Part shown: one piece after another, positions 6,840 to 14,768 of the stretch
Layout: each line of letters begins with the position of its first letter
How positions within the stretch are numbered: the first letter of the stretch is position 1
DNA from: Pseudomonadota bacterium
Lineage (GTDB): Bacteria; Desulfobacterota; Syntrophobacteria; Syntrophobacterales; Syntrophobacteraceae
Reading direction: 5' to 3'
DNA length: 32,469 nt
Assembly: GCA_023416335.1 (NCBI GenBank)
Contig: JAEZHY010000276.1
Span: 1 to 32,469 of the forward strand
Notes under the pieces: generated by a model
Seen by the model: the letters and a program-made list of their open reading frames with translations, nothing else
What the model was told of the DNA's origin: nothing
The model's database searches: none
Made by a program: the position numbers and the translations under genes

Positions 6840-9800
6840 TTACTGCAAGGTCGGAGCGGGGTTGAGGATTTTTCGAAGGAGTCCCGCCATTTCATTGAGA
6901 TGCAGCGGTTTCGGAACGACTTGCCGTATCCCGGCCGCCCTGGCCTTCTCGGGAGTAGCTTTTTCGCTGAAACCCGTGCAGAGGATAATCGGCAGGCCCG
7001 GGCGGATTTTCAGGAGTTTGTCGGCCAGTTCCAATCCCGTAATGGAGGGCATGGTCTGGTCGGTTATGACCAGGTCGTAGCCGTCGGGATTCTCAAGAAA
7101 AGCATTCAATGCCTTCACCGCATCCGATATCGCCGTGACTCTGTAACCGAGATATTCCAGCATCTGTTTGCCCAGTCGAATCAGGTCCTCCTCATCGTCA
7201 ATGAGGAGAATGCTTTCGCTCCCGCGGGGGGAAGCGGTGTTTTCGGCTTTCTCCGTTCCTTCCCGGGATTCCTCCACCCTGGGGAGGTACACATTGAAGA
7301 CGGTCCCTATTCCTTTTTCGCTGTAGACCGTGACGGTGCCCTTGTGTTGTCTCGCAATGCCGTGTACGACGGAGAGGCCCAAGCCGGTACCTTCACCAGG
7401 TTCTTTTGTGGTGAAGTAAGGTTCGAAGATTCTTTCCATCGTCGCCTTATCCATCCCCTGCCCTGTATCGCTTACTGAAATCCTGACATAAGGACCCGCA
7501 TCCAGGTCCTTCTCCGGGTCATGGGGAAGGATTGTAACTTCCGTCAGCCTCACTTCGAGCGACCCGCCCTTCTCACGCATTGCATGCCCGGAGTTGGTGC
7601 ACAGGTTCATCAACACCTGGTGAATCTGTGCAGGGTCTGCGACGACGACGTCTCCATCCGGGCCGGTCAGGTCGATTTTTTCGGATACCTGGATGGTCGC
7701 CGGCAAAGCCGTTCTAAGGAATCTTATCGTTTCCTTGAGTATGGGCTCGATGTGCAGGGGCCTGCGCTCCTTTTCCTGCGCACGGCTGAAGGTCAGGATC
7801 TGCTTGATGACGTCTTTTGCTCTTTCGCATGCCTGGACCACCGTGTTCAGGTTGTTCTTCTCCCTGCTTCCATCCGGGAGCCGGAGGATCGTCATCTCCG
7901 TATATCCCAGGATCACCCCGAGAATATTGTTGAAATCGTGGGCTATGCCTCCGGCGAGGGTGCCGATCGCCTCCAGCTTCTGCGCCCTCTGGATTTGCGT
8001 TTCCAGCTTGACCTCCGGGGTCACGTCACGCACAGCCTTGATCACCTGGGTGATATTCCCGTCGGCGTCCTTCAGAGGAGACAGCAACACGTCCGCCCAG
8101 AATTGCGAGCCGTCGATTTTGAATTCACACCGGGAGGTGCGGGGCTGGCCGTCTTCAAAAACTCCGTGCAGCAGGCACTCCCTGCCGCATGTGCCGCAAG
8201 GGGTGTCCAACTTATAAAAAACTTCGTGGCAGTGCTTGCCGATGATTTCGTCCCGTCTGCGATTCAGTGTAGAGAGGAATTCCTTGTTGGCGTCCCTGAT
8301 TTCGTAATTCCGGTCGATGACAAAAATGTCCTCATACATATTCGAAAGCAGAGAGCGGAAATAGCTCTCCTTCCGCCGAATGATTTCCTCGGCCTGCTTG
8401 CGCTCCGATACATCCATTACACTCGCGATAGCACCCGTGTACCTGCCCTCTTCGTCCATTATCGGCCCGGTTTCCAGGACGGCAAAAACGGGCGTGCCGT
8501 CTTTTCTCATGAGCGTCAGGTCGAGTTGCTCCCTGATTCCCCTGCGGCGCCGCTCGAAGTAATCCTCAGCCGCCCCGCCGCTCTCGTCTGCCAGAAACGC
8601 GGCAAGAGGCTTTCCCGTCATCTCTCCGGGCCCATAACCCAGCATGTGCGCCATACCGCCGTTTGCAAAGGTGGTGCACCCTTTCTCGTCGAAAACCCAG
8701 ATGCCTTCCTGAAGAGTTTCGATCAGGCGTCTATACTTCGCCTCGCTTTCCCGCAGCGCCTCATCTGCCTTCTTCCGCTGTATCAGCCTCCACACGGCTC
8801 CGATCAGCAGATTCACCTGCCGGATATCTTCCGAATCGTATTCCTCCTCTTTATTCCCCAGCAGGGCAACCATTACGATCCGATCTTCATCGAATATGGG
8901 AACGCTGAGCAGGCGGGAAAGAGGAACATGCCCTTCGGGATAACCTTTTTTGTCGGGATCCGGTGCGGAATAATCGTTTATCACAGCAGGCCGGCGGTCT
9001 TTCAGGCATTTCGCCCAAACCCCGGCGGAATCGATCGAGTAATGCAGAGGGTGACCGGCCAGCTTGCAGTCCTTCATGACAGTCCTGGACCAGCCGTAGA
9101 CATCTGATATCGAGTTTTCATTATCGATGAAACCGATGAAACCGATTCGACTCCTCGTAGCTGCCAGAAGCTGCTCGAGGGCGAAATCCAGGATCTCCCG
9201 GGTCGAAGCCTGCGACATTTGGCTGAGCGAGAAAAGGGCCTCGAAGCGTATCTTGTCGAGGCGGATTTCCTCCTGGGCTTTCCGACGAGCAGTGATATCC
9301 TCGACCGCCGGAAGCAGATGAAGGGGTTGGCCATCCGGATCGCGCAACAGCCGTATGGAGACACGCACCCAAACGACACCGCCTCCCTTGCGGAAAAATC
9401 TTTTGATGATCTGGCACTGATCCATCGCACCGGAGATAAGCCGCCTGTAGAGGGCGATGGAGATGTCGAGGTCGTCCGAATGCACGATATCCGTAACAAG
9501 CTTCGCACGGAGTTCTTCTTCGGTGTACCCGGTCATCTCACACAGAGCTTTGTTCACGCGTTCGAACTTGTAGTCCAGGCTCACAATCGCCTTGCCTAGA
9601 GGCGATTCGTCAAAGGTACGTCTGAAATATTCCTCCCCCCTGCGTAATTCCAATTCCGTTTGCTGCTGCCGGACAGCACGCTGTTGAAGCGATTCCGCCA
9701 TCTGGTCGAACGCGTGTGAGAGGCCGCCCAGTTCCCCTCCGTAAGGCGGCCCGATTCGAACATTCAGGTTTCCCTGGGCAACCTCACGGACAGTTTTGAG

Positions 9801-10733
9801 CAATCTTCTTACAGGCCCCAGGACGAACGCATCTCCGAGGAAGAGCGTGGCTACCAGTATCACCAGGAGCAGGGATCCGAGCCAGACAAGCCCCAGTAGA
9901 ACGTTTCTGGTCCGGGCAAAGAGTTCGTCACAAGGGATCCCGACGCTTACATATATGCTGGGCTCCGGTGTGCCGCCGAGCGGCGCGAACGCGTAGAGTC
10001 TCAATACGCTGTCAGGCCCGGTCATCTGGAAGATTTCTTCTTTCTGCCGTATGGCTTCGAGCAGCTTCGAATCGGCTCTTCCGAGCCATTTTTCCGGATC
10101 GGGCTGCCGGAGCAAAACCGTGCCCTGCCGATCCATTATGGCCACCGTGCTCCCCTCGGGCAGTTGGGCGGCGGCGGCGGAATTGTCGAGCCGCGTCAAG
10201 TCGATGCTAGCGAGAAGTATCGCCTGGATGTTCCCGTCTTCAGCCAGAATCGGGCTTACGCAGGGAAGAGAGGGCCGGTTCGTGACCCGGCCGATCGTAT
10301 ATTCTCCCGCGACGAAATCCTTGGACTCATGGACCCTCACGAACCAGTCGCGGTCAGTGTAAGCCGTTTCAGGAGGAAAAGGCTTGCTGCTTGCGATCAG
10401 CATCCCTTCAGCGCTGACCAGGCCGGTCATGCAATAGGCGGGGTTCGATTTCTGCAGCTCGGTGAGAATGATGCCGGCCTCTTTTGCATCCAGATTGCGC
10501 ATGGCCGGCAACTCAGTGAGTATACGCAGGAAAAAGCGTGCATCCTGGATGAGTCGTTCGTGATCGGCGCCGATAAGCTTCACCAACCTTTCGACATCAC
10601 GCTTGGCCCTGGCCGTTTCCAACCGGCAATTACTCCAGGCATCATAGAGAATCAACAGGAAGCCGGGCAGGGAACACAGAATGACGAGCGCCACAAGACG
10701 CCTGCTAAGGCTGGCAAAGACTCTGCGAAACAT
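6840..10733 (-). CDS. Membrane-bound hybrid sensor histidine kinase (CACHE-like, HAMP, PAS, GAF, PAS, PAS, HisKA, HATPase, REC)
   Basis: From the ATG at 10733 (AGGA seven bases upstream; a TTG at 10766 is the alternative) the protein has 1297 residues. Order: membrane segment about 12-31; extracytoplasmic double-CACHE-like sensor 32-275; second membrane segment about 280-300; HAMP 302-355; PAS 365-490; GAF 500-655; PAS 660-780; PAS 788-908; HisKA with H932 in GGIAHDFNN; HATPase 1025-1155 with N (NLCTNSGHA), G1 (SDTGQGMD) and G2 (GTGLGLSVVHG) boxes; and a C-terminal receiver 1173-1290 with phosphoacceptor D1225 (VITDQTMP) and Lys in VPKPLH. It should sense a small periplasmic ligand plus cytoplasmic cues and pass phosphate internally to its own receiver. 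The third PAS carries a Cys cluster (CHEVF...PCGTCGREC) that could bind a metal or sense redox state. No output regulator lies next to it. Confidence 0.93.
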   Translation of the reverse strand: MFRRVFASLSRRLVALVILCSLPGFLLILYDAWSNCRLETARAKRDVERLVKLIGADHERLIQDARFFLRILTELPAMRNLDAKEAGIILTELQKSNPAYCMTGLVSAEGMLIASSKPFPPETAYTDRDWFVRVHESKDFVAGEYTIGRVTNRPSLPCVSPILAEDGNIQAILLASIDLTRLDNSAAAAQLPEGSTVAIMDRQGTVLLRQPDPEKWLGRADSKLLEAIRQKEEIFQMTGPDSVLRLYAFAPLGGTPEPSIYVSVGIPCDELFARTRNVLLGLVWLGSLLLVILVATLFLGDAFVLGPVRRLLKTVREVAQGNLNVRIGPPYGGELGGLSHAFDQMAESLQQRAVRQQQTELELRRGEEYFRRTFDESPLGKAIVSLDYKFERVNKALCEMTGYTEEELRAKLVTDIVHSDDLDISIALYRRLISGAMDQCQIIKRFFRKGGGVVWVRVSIRLLRDPDGQPLHLLPAVEDITARRKAQEEIRLDKIRFEALFSLSQMSQASTREILDFALEQLLAATRSRIGFIGFIDNENSISDVYGWSRTVMKDCKLAGHPLHYSIDSAGVWAKCLKDRRPAVINDYSAPDPDKKGYPEGHVPLSRLLSVPIFDEDRIVMVALLGNKEEEYDSEDIRQVNLLIGAVWRLIQRKKADEALRESEAKYRRLIETLQEGIWVFDEKGCTTFANGGMAHMLGYGPGEMTGKPLAAFLADESGGAAEDYFERRRRGIREQLDLTLMRKDGTPVFAVLETGPIMDEEGRYTGAIASVMDVSERKQAEEIIRRKESYFRSLLSNMYEDIFVIDRNYEIRDANKEFLSTLNRRRDEIIGKHCHEVFYKLDTPCGTCGRECLLHGVFEDGQPRTSRCEFKIDGSQFWADVLLSPLKDADGNITQVIKAVRDVTPEVKLETQIQRAQKLEAIGTLAGGIAHDFNNILGVILGYTEMTILRLPDGSREKNNLNTVVQACERAKDVIKQILTFSRAQEKERRPLHIEPILKETIRFLRTALPATIQVSEKIDLTGPDGDVVVADPAQIHQVLMNLCTNSGHAMREKGGSLEVRLTEVTILPHDPEKDLDAGPYVRISVSDTGQGMDKATMERIFEPYFTTKEPGEGTGLGLSVVHGIARQHKGTVTVYSEKGIGTVFNVYLPRVEESREGTEKAENTASPRGSESILLIDDEEDLIRLGKQMLEYLGYRVTAISDAVKALNAFLENPDGYDLVITDQTMPSITGLELADKLLKIRPGLPIILCTGFSEKATPEKARAAGIRQVVPKPLHLNEMAGLLRKILNPAPTLQ

Positions 10734-11164
10734 CGGAGTTCCTGGTTGGTTGTTGTTCAGATCCAATTGACGGTATCGCTGAAGCCGATGAGATTATTAA
10801 AACCGGGCATTGCCGTCAAAGACTCGAAACCATAATCGCAAAGCACGCAACAGCACGGTTGTGGAATCGTCAACCGGCGCAAAAGTTCCGTTTTTGACAC
10901 TTGTTCCCTCTTAGAAGAACACTTCGCCCAGTAAATCAACTCCGCCTCAATCCTCTATTATAAAGTATTTCATTAACTCCCGAGTTTTTACCTATCGTCC
11001 TTATAAAGGATCGGAAACATGAGGTTTTATCTTAAAGAAGAAATATCGATGCAAGTTGGACGGGTAGGTGGCTTTCTGCAGAAGATGATAACCGGGTTCG
11101 TTTCGGAAAGGCGTAGGTATTTGAATCGTATAGGAATTGTTCCAACTCGACATGGGGGGGAAAG

Positions 11165-11293
11165 CCCGGAATTATTTCCGGGTGCGAAAGCACACCGATC
11201 CGGTTTGAACGAGAATGAAAACTTCCCCCCCCTTGAGTTGAGGCACGGTTTCCCGGCCGTGCCGGCCCGGGAGGCCTGAAGTGACTCGATCGG
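11165..11293. repeat. Palindromic repeat copy 2, mosaic of three modules
   Basis: Module one is the hairpin CCCGGAA/TTCCGGG (11165-11171 with 11176-11182) followed by GTGCGAAAGCAC. Module two, 11198-11222, contains TTGAACGAGAATGAA, the reverse complement of the TTCATTCTAGTTCAA module at 1867-1891. Module three, from 11242, holds GGCACGG/CCGTGCC (11242-11248 with 11257-11263) and shares GGTTTCCCGGCCG and ACTCGATNGG with 1812-1858. The same parts in a different order point to rearrangement of a mobile palindromic repeat. Confidence 0.65.
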
Positions 11294-11342
11294 CAAACCG
11301 CTTCATAGCCGGATTTGAATTGAAGTTTCATAAGGGCGGGCG

Positions 11343-11362
11343 GCCCGGATTCGTATCCGGGC
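11343..11362. repeat. Hairpin repeat GCCCGGAT/ATCCGGGC
   Basis: A perfect 8-bp stem (11343-11350 with 11355-11362) with loop TCGT, followed by GCGTCAGCGC. It matches the hairpin at 11165-11182 (same CCCGGA core, then GTGCGAAAGCAC) and resembles the one at 18016-18037 (CGGATT...TATCCG). No T-tract follows on either strand, so a repeat is more likely than a terminator. Confidence 0.55.
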
Positions 11363-11516
11363 GCGTCAGCGCAAGAGGCCTGTGGAGGGCCTGCCGGAAG
11401 ACTTGCAGAGTTTCGTGATCCAAAACATCCGGCCTACCGGGATGGGGGTTCCCAAGCCGGAGGGGCTGTTGCCCAAATCATCGCGGCAGCGCCGAATGGT
11501 TCGCAGGGCCAAGCAT

Positions 11517-11645
11517 CGTCATTCCGACCCTTCTCTTCGATCAGGACAAGTTCACATCGGAATCCAGGCTTTGGGGCGGATTAATTGTGAATTCAAGGCC
11601 TTAAAAACTCTGGATCCCGCGCTCAAAAGCACTGCCGGGATGACG
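11517..11645. repeat. MITE-like element with GTCATTCC-type terminal inverted repeats
   Basis: The 129-bp unit starts CGTCATTCCG (11517-11526) and ends CCGGGATGACG (11635-11645), which are imperfect inverted repeats. Internally, CGGAATCCAG (11558-11567) faces CTGGATCCCG (11610-11619). This gives two nested hairpin halves, each ATTCC/GGAAT-like, joined by an AT-rich middle. The layout and the words GTCATTCC, GGAATCCAG and CTGGATCCCG match a widespread class of intergenic palindromic elements in Proteobacteria. No transposase lies nearby, so any movement would be in trans. Confidence 0.65.
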
Positions 11646-11774
11646 GGCTTGGAGGCTCCGTAAAATGCCCGGGGACCGGGTCCCCCTTCATTTGAGCAAC
11701 AGCCCCAGGAGCTTGGGAACCAGCGATTTTGTCAAATCCATTTTTTCGGGGAAAGATCAAGTCATACAGAGAAT

Positions 11775-11796
11775 GGGCACCCGGTTTTGGGTGCCC
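11775..11796 (-). terminator. Hairpin terminator candidate for rng
   Basis: An 8-bp perfect stem (11775-11782 GGGCACCC with 11789-11796 GGGTGCCC, 6-nt loop) lies 9 bp beyond the rng stop. Read on the minus strand, the following bases (ATTCTCTGT) are only weakly T-rich. Confidence 0.55.
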
Positions 11797-11805
11797 ACCG
11801 ACAAA

Positions 11806-13293
11806 TTAATTGTTTCCGCTCTCGTGGGGCGTGATTTCGATATGCCCTTCATGAGGCAGGGCGGAAGGAGAACATTCTATTATGATGTTGCTCTTGTATG
11901 TGTTCTCCAGGTTTGCGATATCGGCCCGCTTCCGGTTCAGCAGATAGCTCGCCGCTTCGGAAGGGAGGGTGGCTTTCAGGATGGCCGGTTTTTTCTGAAC
12001 GAGCGTTGACCAGATCTTCCGGAAATAGCAGAGGGCCGTCGCTTCGGTCGAACGAACGAGACCGCCGCCCTGGCAAATGGGGCATTCCTTGTAGGATCCG
12101 CGCAGGATATTCAGTCCGAGATGCTGCCGCGAAAGCTCGAGCAACCCGAACTTGGAAATCCTCCCCACCGTAATCTTCGCTTTGTCCTTCTTAATTTCGT
12201 CTTTCAGACGGCGTTCCACCTCACGGGCATGCCGCTGTTCCCGCATGTCGATGAAATCGATCACGATAAGCCCGCCGAGGTCGCGCAGTCGCAGCTGCCG
12301 GGGAATTTCCGCGGCTGCCTCCATGTTGACCTTGAAGGCCATTTCTTCTATGGCCCCCTCACCGGTCGTGCGGCCCGAGTTGACATCGATCGCCACAAGG
12401 GCTTCGGTCGGGTCGAAAAGAAGATATCCACCGGATTTGAGCATGACTTTCTTGCGAAATATCTGCGCGATCTGGTCTTCGAGATTATACTTGCTGCAAA
12501 TCGGCCCTTCTTCCTTGAACAGCCTTACGGACTTTTGCTGCCTCGGACTGATGATGCCGAGAAACTCCTTTACCCTGCGGTAGACTTCCTTGTCATCGAC
12601 CAGCACGGACTTGATGTTCGGGCTGAAATAGTCCCGTATGACGCGTATGGAAAGGTCCTGTTCCTTGTAGATGAGGGCGGGGGCGGGAGTTTCCTGGACC
12701 CGCTTCTTGATTTCCTCCCATATCTTCATGAGATGGTCCAGGTCTTTTGCAATTTCGCGCTTTGTCCGATTCTCGGCCGCCGTTCGCAAAATTACACCGA
12801 AATCTTCCGGGACTTTGAGGCTCCTGGCGAGTTCCTTCATCCGCTCGCGCCTGTCGCCGTTTTCTATCTTTCGTGAGACCCCGCGCTGGTCCTGACCGGG
12901 CATGAGGACAATGTCGCGCCCGGCGAGAGAAACATACGTGGTCAGAAGCGCCCCCTTGCTCCCCAGTTCCTCTTTCACCACCTGCACGAGTACTTCCTGT
13001 CCGGGATGAATGACGTCCTGGATCTTGACCTGGGATTCATCGGCATCGGAGTCGTAATACTCGGGGTGTATTTCGGAGAAAGGGAGAAAGCCGTTGCGTT
13101 CGGCGCCATAATTTACGAACGCCGCCTGGAGGCTTGACTGAATGTGCGTAACTATCCCTTTATAGAGATTTCCTACGACTTTCCCACGTGTTGCGGTCTC
13201 TATAAAAAAACTCTCAAGGGTATGGCCTTCAACTACCGCGATCCGGAACTCTTCCGGGTGAATCGCGTTGATAATCATGGTTTGATATGACAT
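11806..13293 (-). CDS. rng: Ribonuclease G (RNase E/G family)
   Basis: A single-strand-specific endoribonuclease that matures 16S rRNA 5' ends and turns over mRNA. The 495-residue protein has the full RNase G core: an embedded S1 RNA-binding domain (about 37-125, GNLYKGIVTHIQSSLQAAFV), a 5'-sensor/RNase H-like region, and catalytic Asp residues at D303 (VAIDVNSG) and D346 (LIVIDFIDM). The zinc-link CPICQGGG gives C404 and C407; these positions coincide with E. coli RNase E numbering. It has no long C-terminal scaffold as in RNase E. The ATG at 13293 lies within the last 19 bp of the preceding minus-strand gene, so translation is probably coupled with that HGD-D-like gene. AAGG stands close upstream. 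Confidence 0.95.
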   Translation of the reverse strand: MSYQTMIINAIHPEEFRIAVVEGHTLESFFIETATRGKVVGNLYKGIVTHIQSSLQAAFVNYGAERNGFLPFSEIHPEYYDSDADESQVKIQDVIHPGQEVLVQVVKEELGSKGALLTTYVSLAGRDIVLMPGQDQRGVSRKIENGDRRERMKELARSLKVPEDFGVILRTAAENRTKREIAKDLDHLMKIWEEIKKRVQETPAPALIYKEQDLSIRVIRDYFSPNIKSVLVDDKEVYRRVKEFLGIISPRQQKSVRLFKEEGPICSKYNLEDQIAQIFRKKVMLKSGGYLLFDPTEALVAIDVNSGRTTGEGAIEEMAFKVNMEAAAEIPRQLRLRDLGGLIVIDFIDMREQRHAREVERRLKDEIKKDKAKITVGRISKFGLLELSRQHLGLNILRGSYKECPICQGGGLVRSTEATALCYFRKIWSTLVQKKPAILKATLPSEAASYLLNRKRADIANLENTYKSNIIIECSPSALPHEGHIEITPHESGNN

Positions 13294-14660
13294 TTTGCCT
13301 TGCCGTTTCTGTTGCCCGACATCCGGGATTCGAGATGCTGTTTGGCCTGGTACATAAAGGTGCGCAACGCAATCTCCCGGTTGGGCTGAATAGCCCCATC
13401 GTAAGGAGCGTCGATGTAGGGCATTCGCATTTTATTCAATAGCGGCTTCAGAACTGCCGTACAGACCGCACTGGGCATGCAGGTGAAGGGAAAGACATTG
13501 ACAACGCCGTCAAAACCTTCGTGCACCTGCTCCAGCGCCGCCCCGATACTCAGGGCTGATTCGGTTCCGATGTCAAAGCTGTACAGCCGATCGCAATCGA
13601 GCCGCTTTTCTAATATTCCTATCCTGTGATCTTTTTGAATGTCCAGATACTTGAGCGCTCTGCTGTATGCCTGATGCTGGCGCATCATCTGGTAATATTT
13701 CTCGATCTCCGTTGAAACAAATCCGCTCAGGTTTTCCCTCAAAGAGGCGAAATCCCTGTTCAGCCAGGCGAGTTTCAAATGCCGTTTGAATTCTCTGGCT
13801 GTATCGTACGTAATGTAATTGATCCATTCCCCGACCGAGGCTACCACTGCCTCCCCGCCGAACCGTTCAAGGACCCTGACTATATTCTGGTTCGAATCCG
13901 GATGCGTCCGAACATAGATCTCACCAATTATCCCAATCACCGGGCGACGGGGTTGCCGTTCGTCAATGAACGTCTTTGCCGTCGAGGCTATATCCTCGAC
14001 AAGATCGAGAAGCCTGTCGAAATCCAGTGCAGCTCCGTTTTCCTGGATTTCGCCAATAACCGCCCCGAGCGCTTTGTCCATAAAAGAATCGGTCAGCCCG
14101 GGACGCAATTCATACGGCCGAACCCGCCAGACGATCCGGTCCAGAATATCCGATATTATTATAGCTACATAACTTAATTTTCTAAATATGGAAGATGCAT
14201 CCGGAGGCATGATTTCGGCAGTCGAATATGCATTCCGGGTAGAAACATAGGTAATTGGAATATCCCGGAACTCCTCGAATCTGTCCAGAACGAGGCGCTG
14301 CATCTTGTTATACATGCCGAAGCGGCACGGTCCATCGGCTTCCGGAAGGAAATAAACATATTTATCCGGCGTAAAAGCAGGCCCCAGTCTTTCTTTCTCA
14401 CTCCGAAGATAATGAAGAATATCTCCAAGAGTAACCTGGCAGGGAAAACACTCTTTCCCGGAGGTGAATTCCTTTCCCAGTACAAGCCCTTTGTAGGTCT
14501 CCATTACAATTGCATTGACGCCGACAGCCCTGAAGCATGCAGCAAGGGCCCTGGATGAAAAAGGGGCCATGTCGGGAATCAGCAAAGTTTTGCCGGTTAC
14601 GTCGAACTGCTTTACGTTGGTGCCGAAACGTTCAAAATGCTGTTTTTCTGGAGCTGGCAT
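13275..14660 (-). CDS. 2-hydroxyacyl-CoA dehydratase D-component-like (HGD-D) iron-sulfur protein, COG3581 type
   Basis: The 461-residue protein resembles the C-terminal module found fused to large BadF/BadG/BcrA/BcrD-type activases in many anaerobes. Conserved Cys blocks are SGKECFPCQVTLGD (C71, C74), EADGPCRFGMYNK (C112) and FPFTCMPSAVC (C394, C400), the usual cluster-binding arrangement of this family. Relatives include the 2-hydroxyglutaryl-CoA dehydratase D subunit and double-cubane cluster proteins, which receive low-potential electrons from an ATP-hydrolysing activase. The enzymatic substrate here is unknown. AGGA eight bases upstream supports the ATG at 14660. The activase gene ends 108 bp upstream and rng overlaps downstream, so the three probably form one transcript. 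No dedicated acyl-CoA pathway gene is adjacent. Confidence 0.85.
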   Translation of the reverse strand: MPAPEKQHFERFGTNVKQFDVTGKTLLIPDMAPFSSRALAACFRAVGVNAIVMETYKGLVLGKEFTSGKECFPCQVTLGDILHYLRSEKERLGPAFTPDKYVYFLPEADGPCRFGMYNKMQRLVLDRFEEFRDIPITYVSTRNAYSTAEIMPPDASSIFRKLSYVAIIISDILDRIVWRVRPYELRPGLTDSFMDKALGAVIGEIQENGAALDFDRLLDLVEDIASTAKTFIDERQPRRPVIGIIGEIYVRTHPDSNQNIVRVLERFGGEAVVASVGEWINYITYDTAREFKRHLKLAWLNRDFASLRENLSGFVSTEIEKYYQMMRQHQAYSRALKYLDIQKDHRIGILEKRLDCDRLYSFDIGTESALSIGAALEQVHEGFDGVVNVFPFTCMPSAVCTAVLKPLLNKMRMPYIDAPYDGAIQPNREIALRTFMYQAKQHLESRMSGNRNGKAKCHIKP

Positions 14661-14768
14661 TTCAATTATCCTGAATCGTAATGGCTAAAAGGCTTGATAT
14701 TACAGGGCAGCAGTCCGCCGCAGCCGGATCAAAACATGCCCTCGGCCCCCTTCAAGCGCCCGCTGCGT

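Larger units (their letters stand above)
10734..11805. other. Gene-free kilobase with several repeat families
   Basis: No convincing coding frame is present; small frames here read through palindromes and lack ribosome-binding sites. The stretch holds the repeat modules at 11165-11293, the hairpin at 11343-11362, the MITE-like element at 11517-11645 and the rng terminator hairpin at 11775-11796. A TATAAT box on the minus strand (10962-10957) could belong to the kinase promoter, but no good -35 box precedes it. Confidence 0.6.

Noticed and set aside
7521..9107. 528-codon plus-strand open frame
   Set aside because: It lies entirely opposite the hybrid kinase, whose domain motifs are unambiguous; the frame is a shadow produced by GC-rich codon use.
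10957..10962. Perfect TATAAT on the minus strand as the kinase promoter
   Set aside because: No acceptable -35 box lies 16-18 bp upstream and the leader would be over 200 nt, so I did not list it as a feature.
11019..11663. Several short open frames in the gene-free kilobase
   Set aside because: They run through palindromic repeats, lack ribosome-binding sites and show no protein-like composition.
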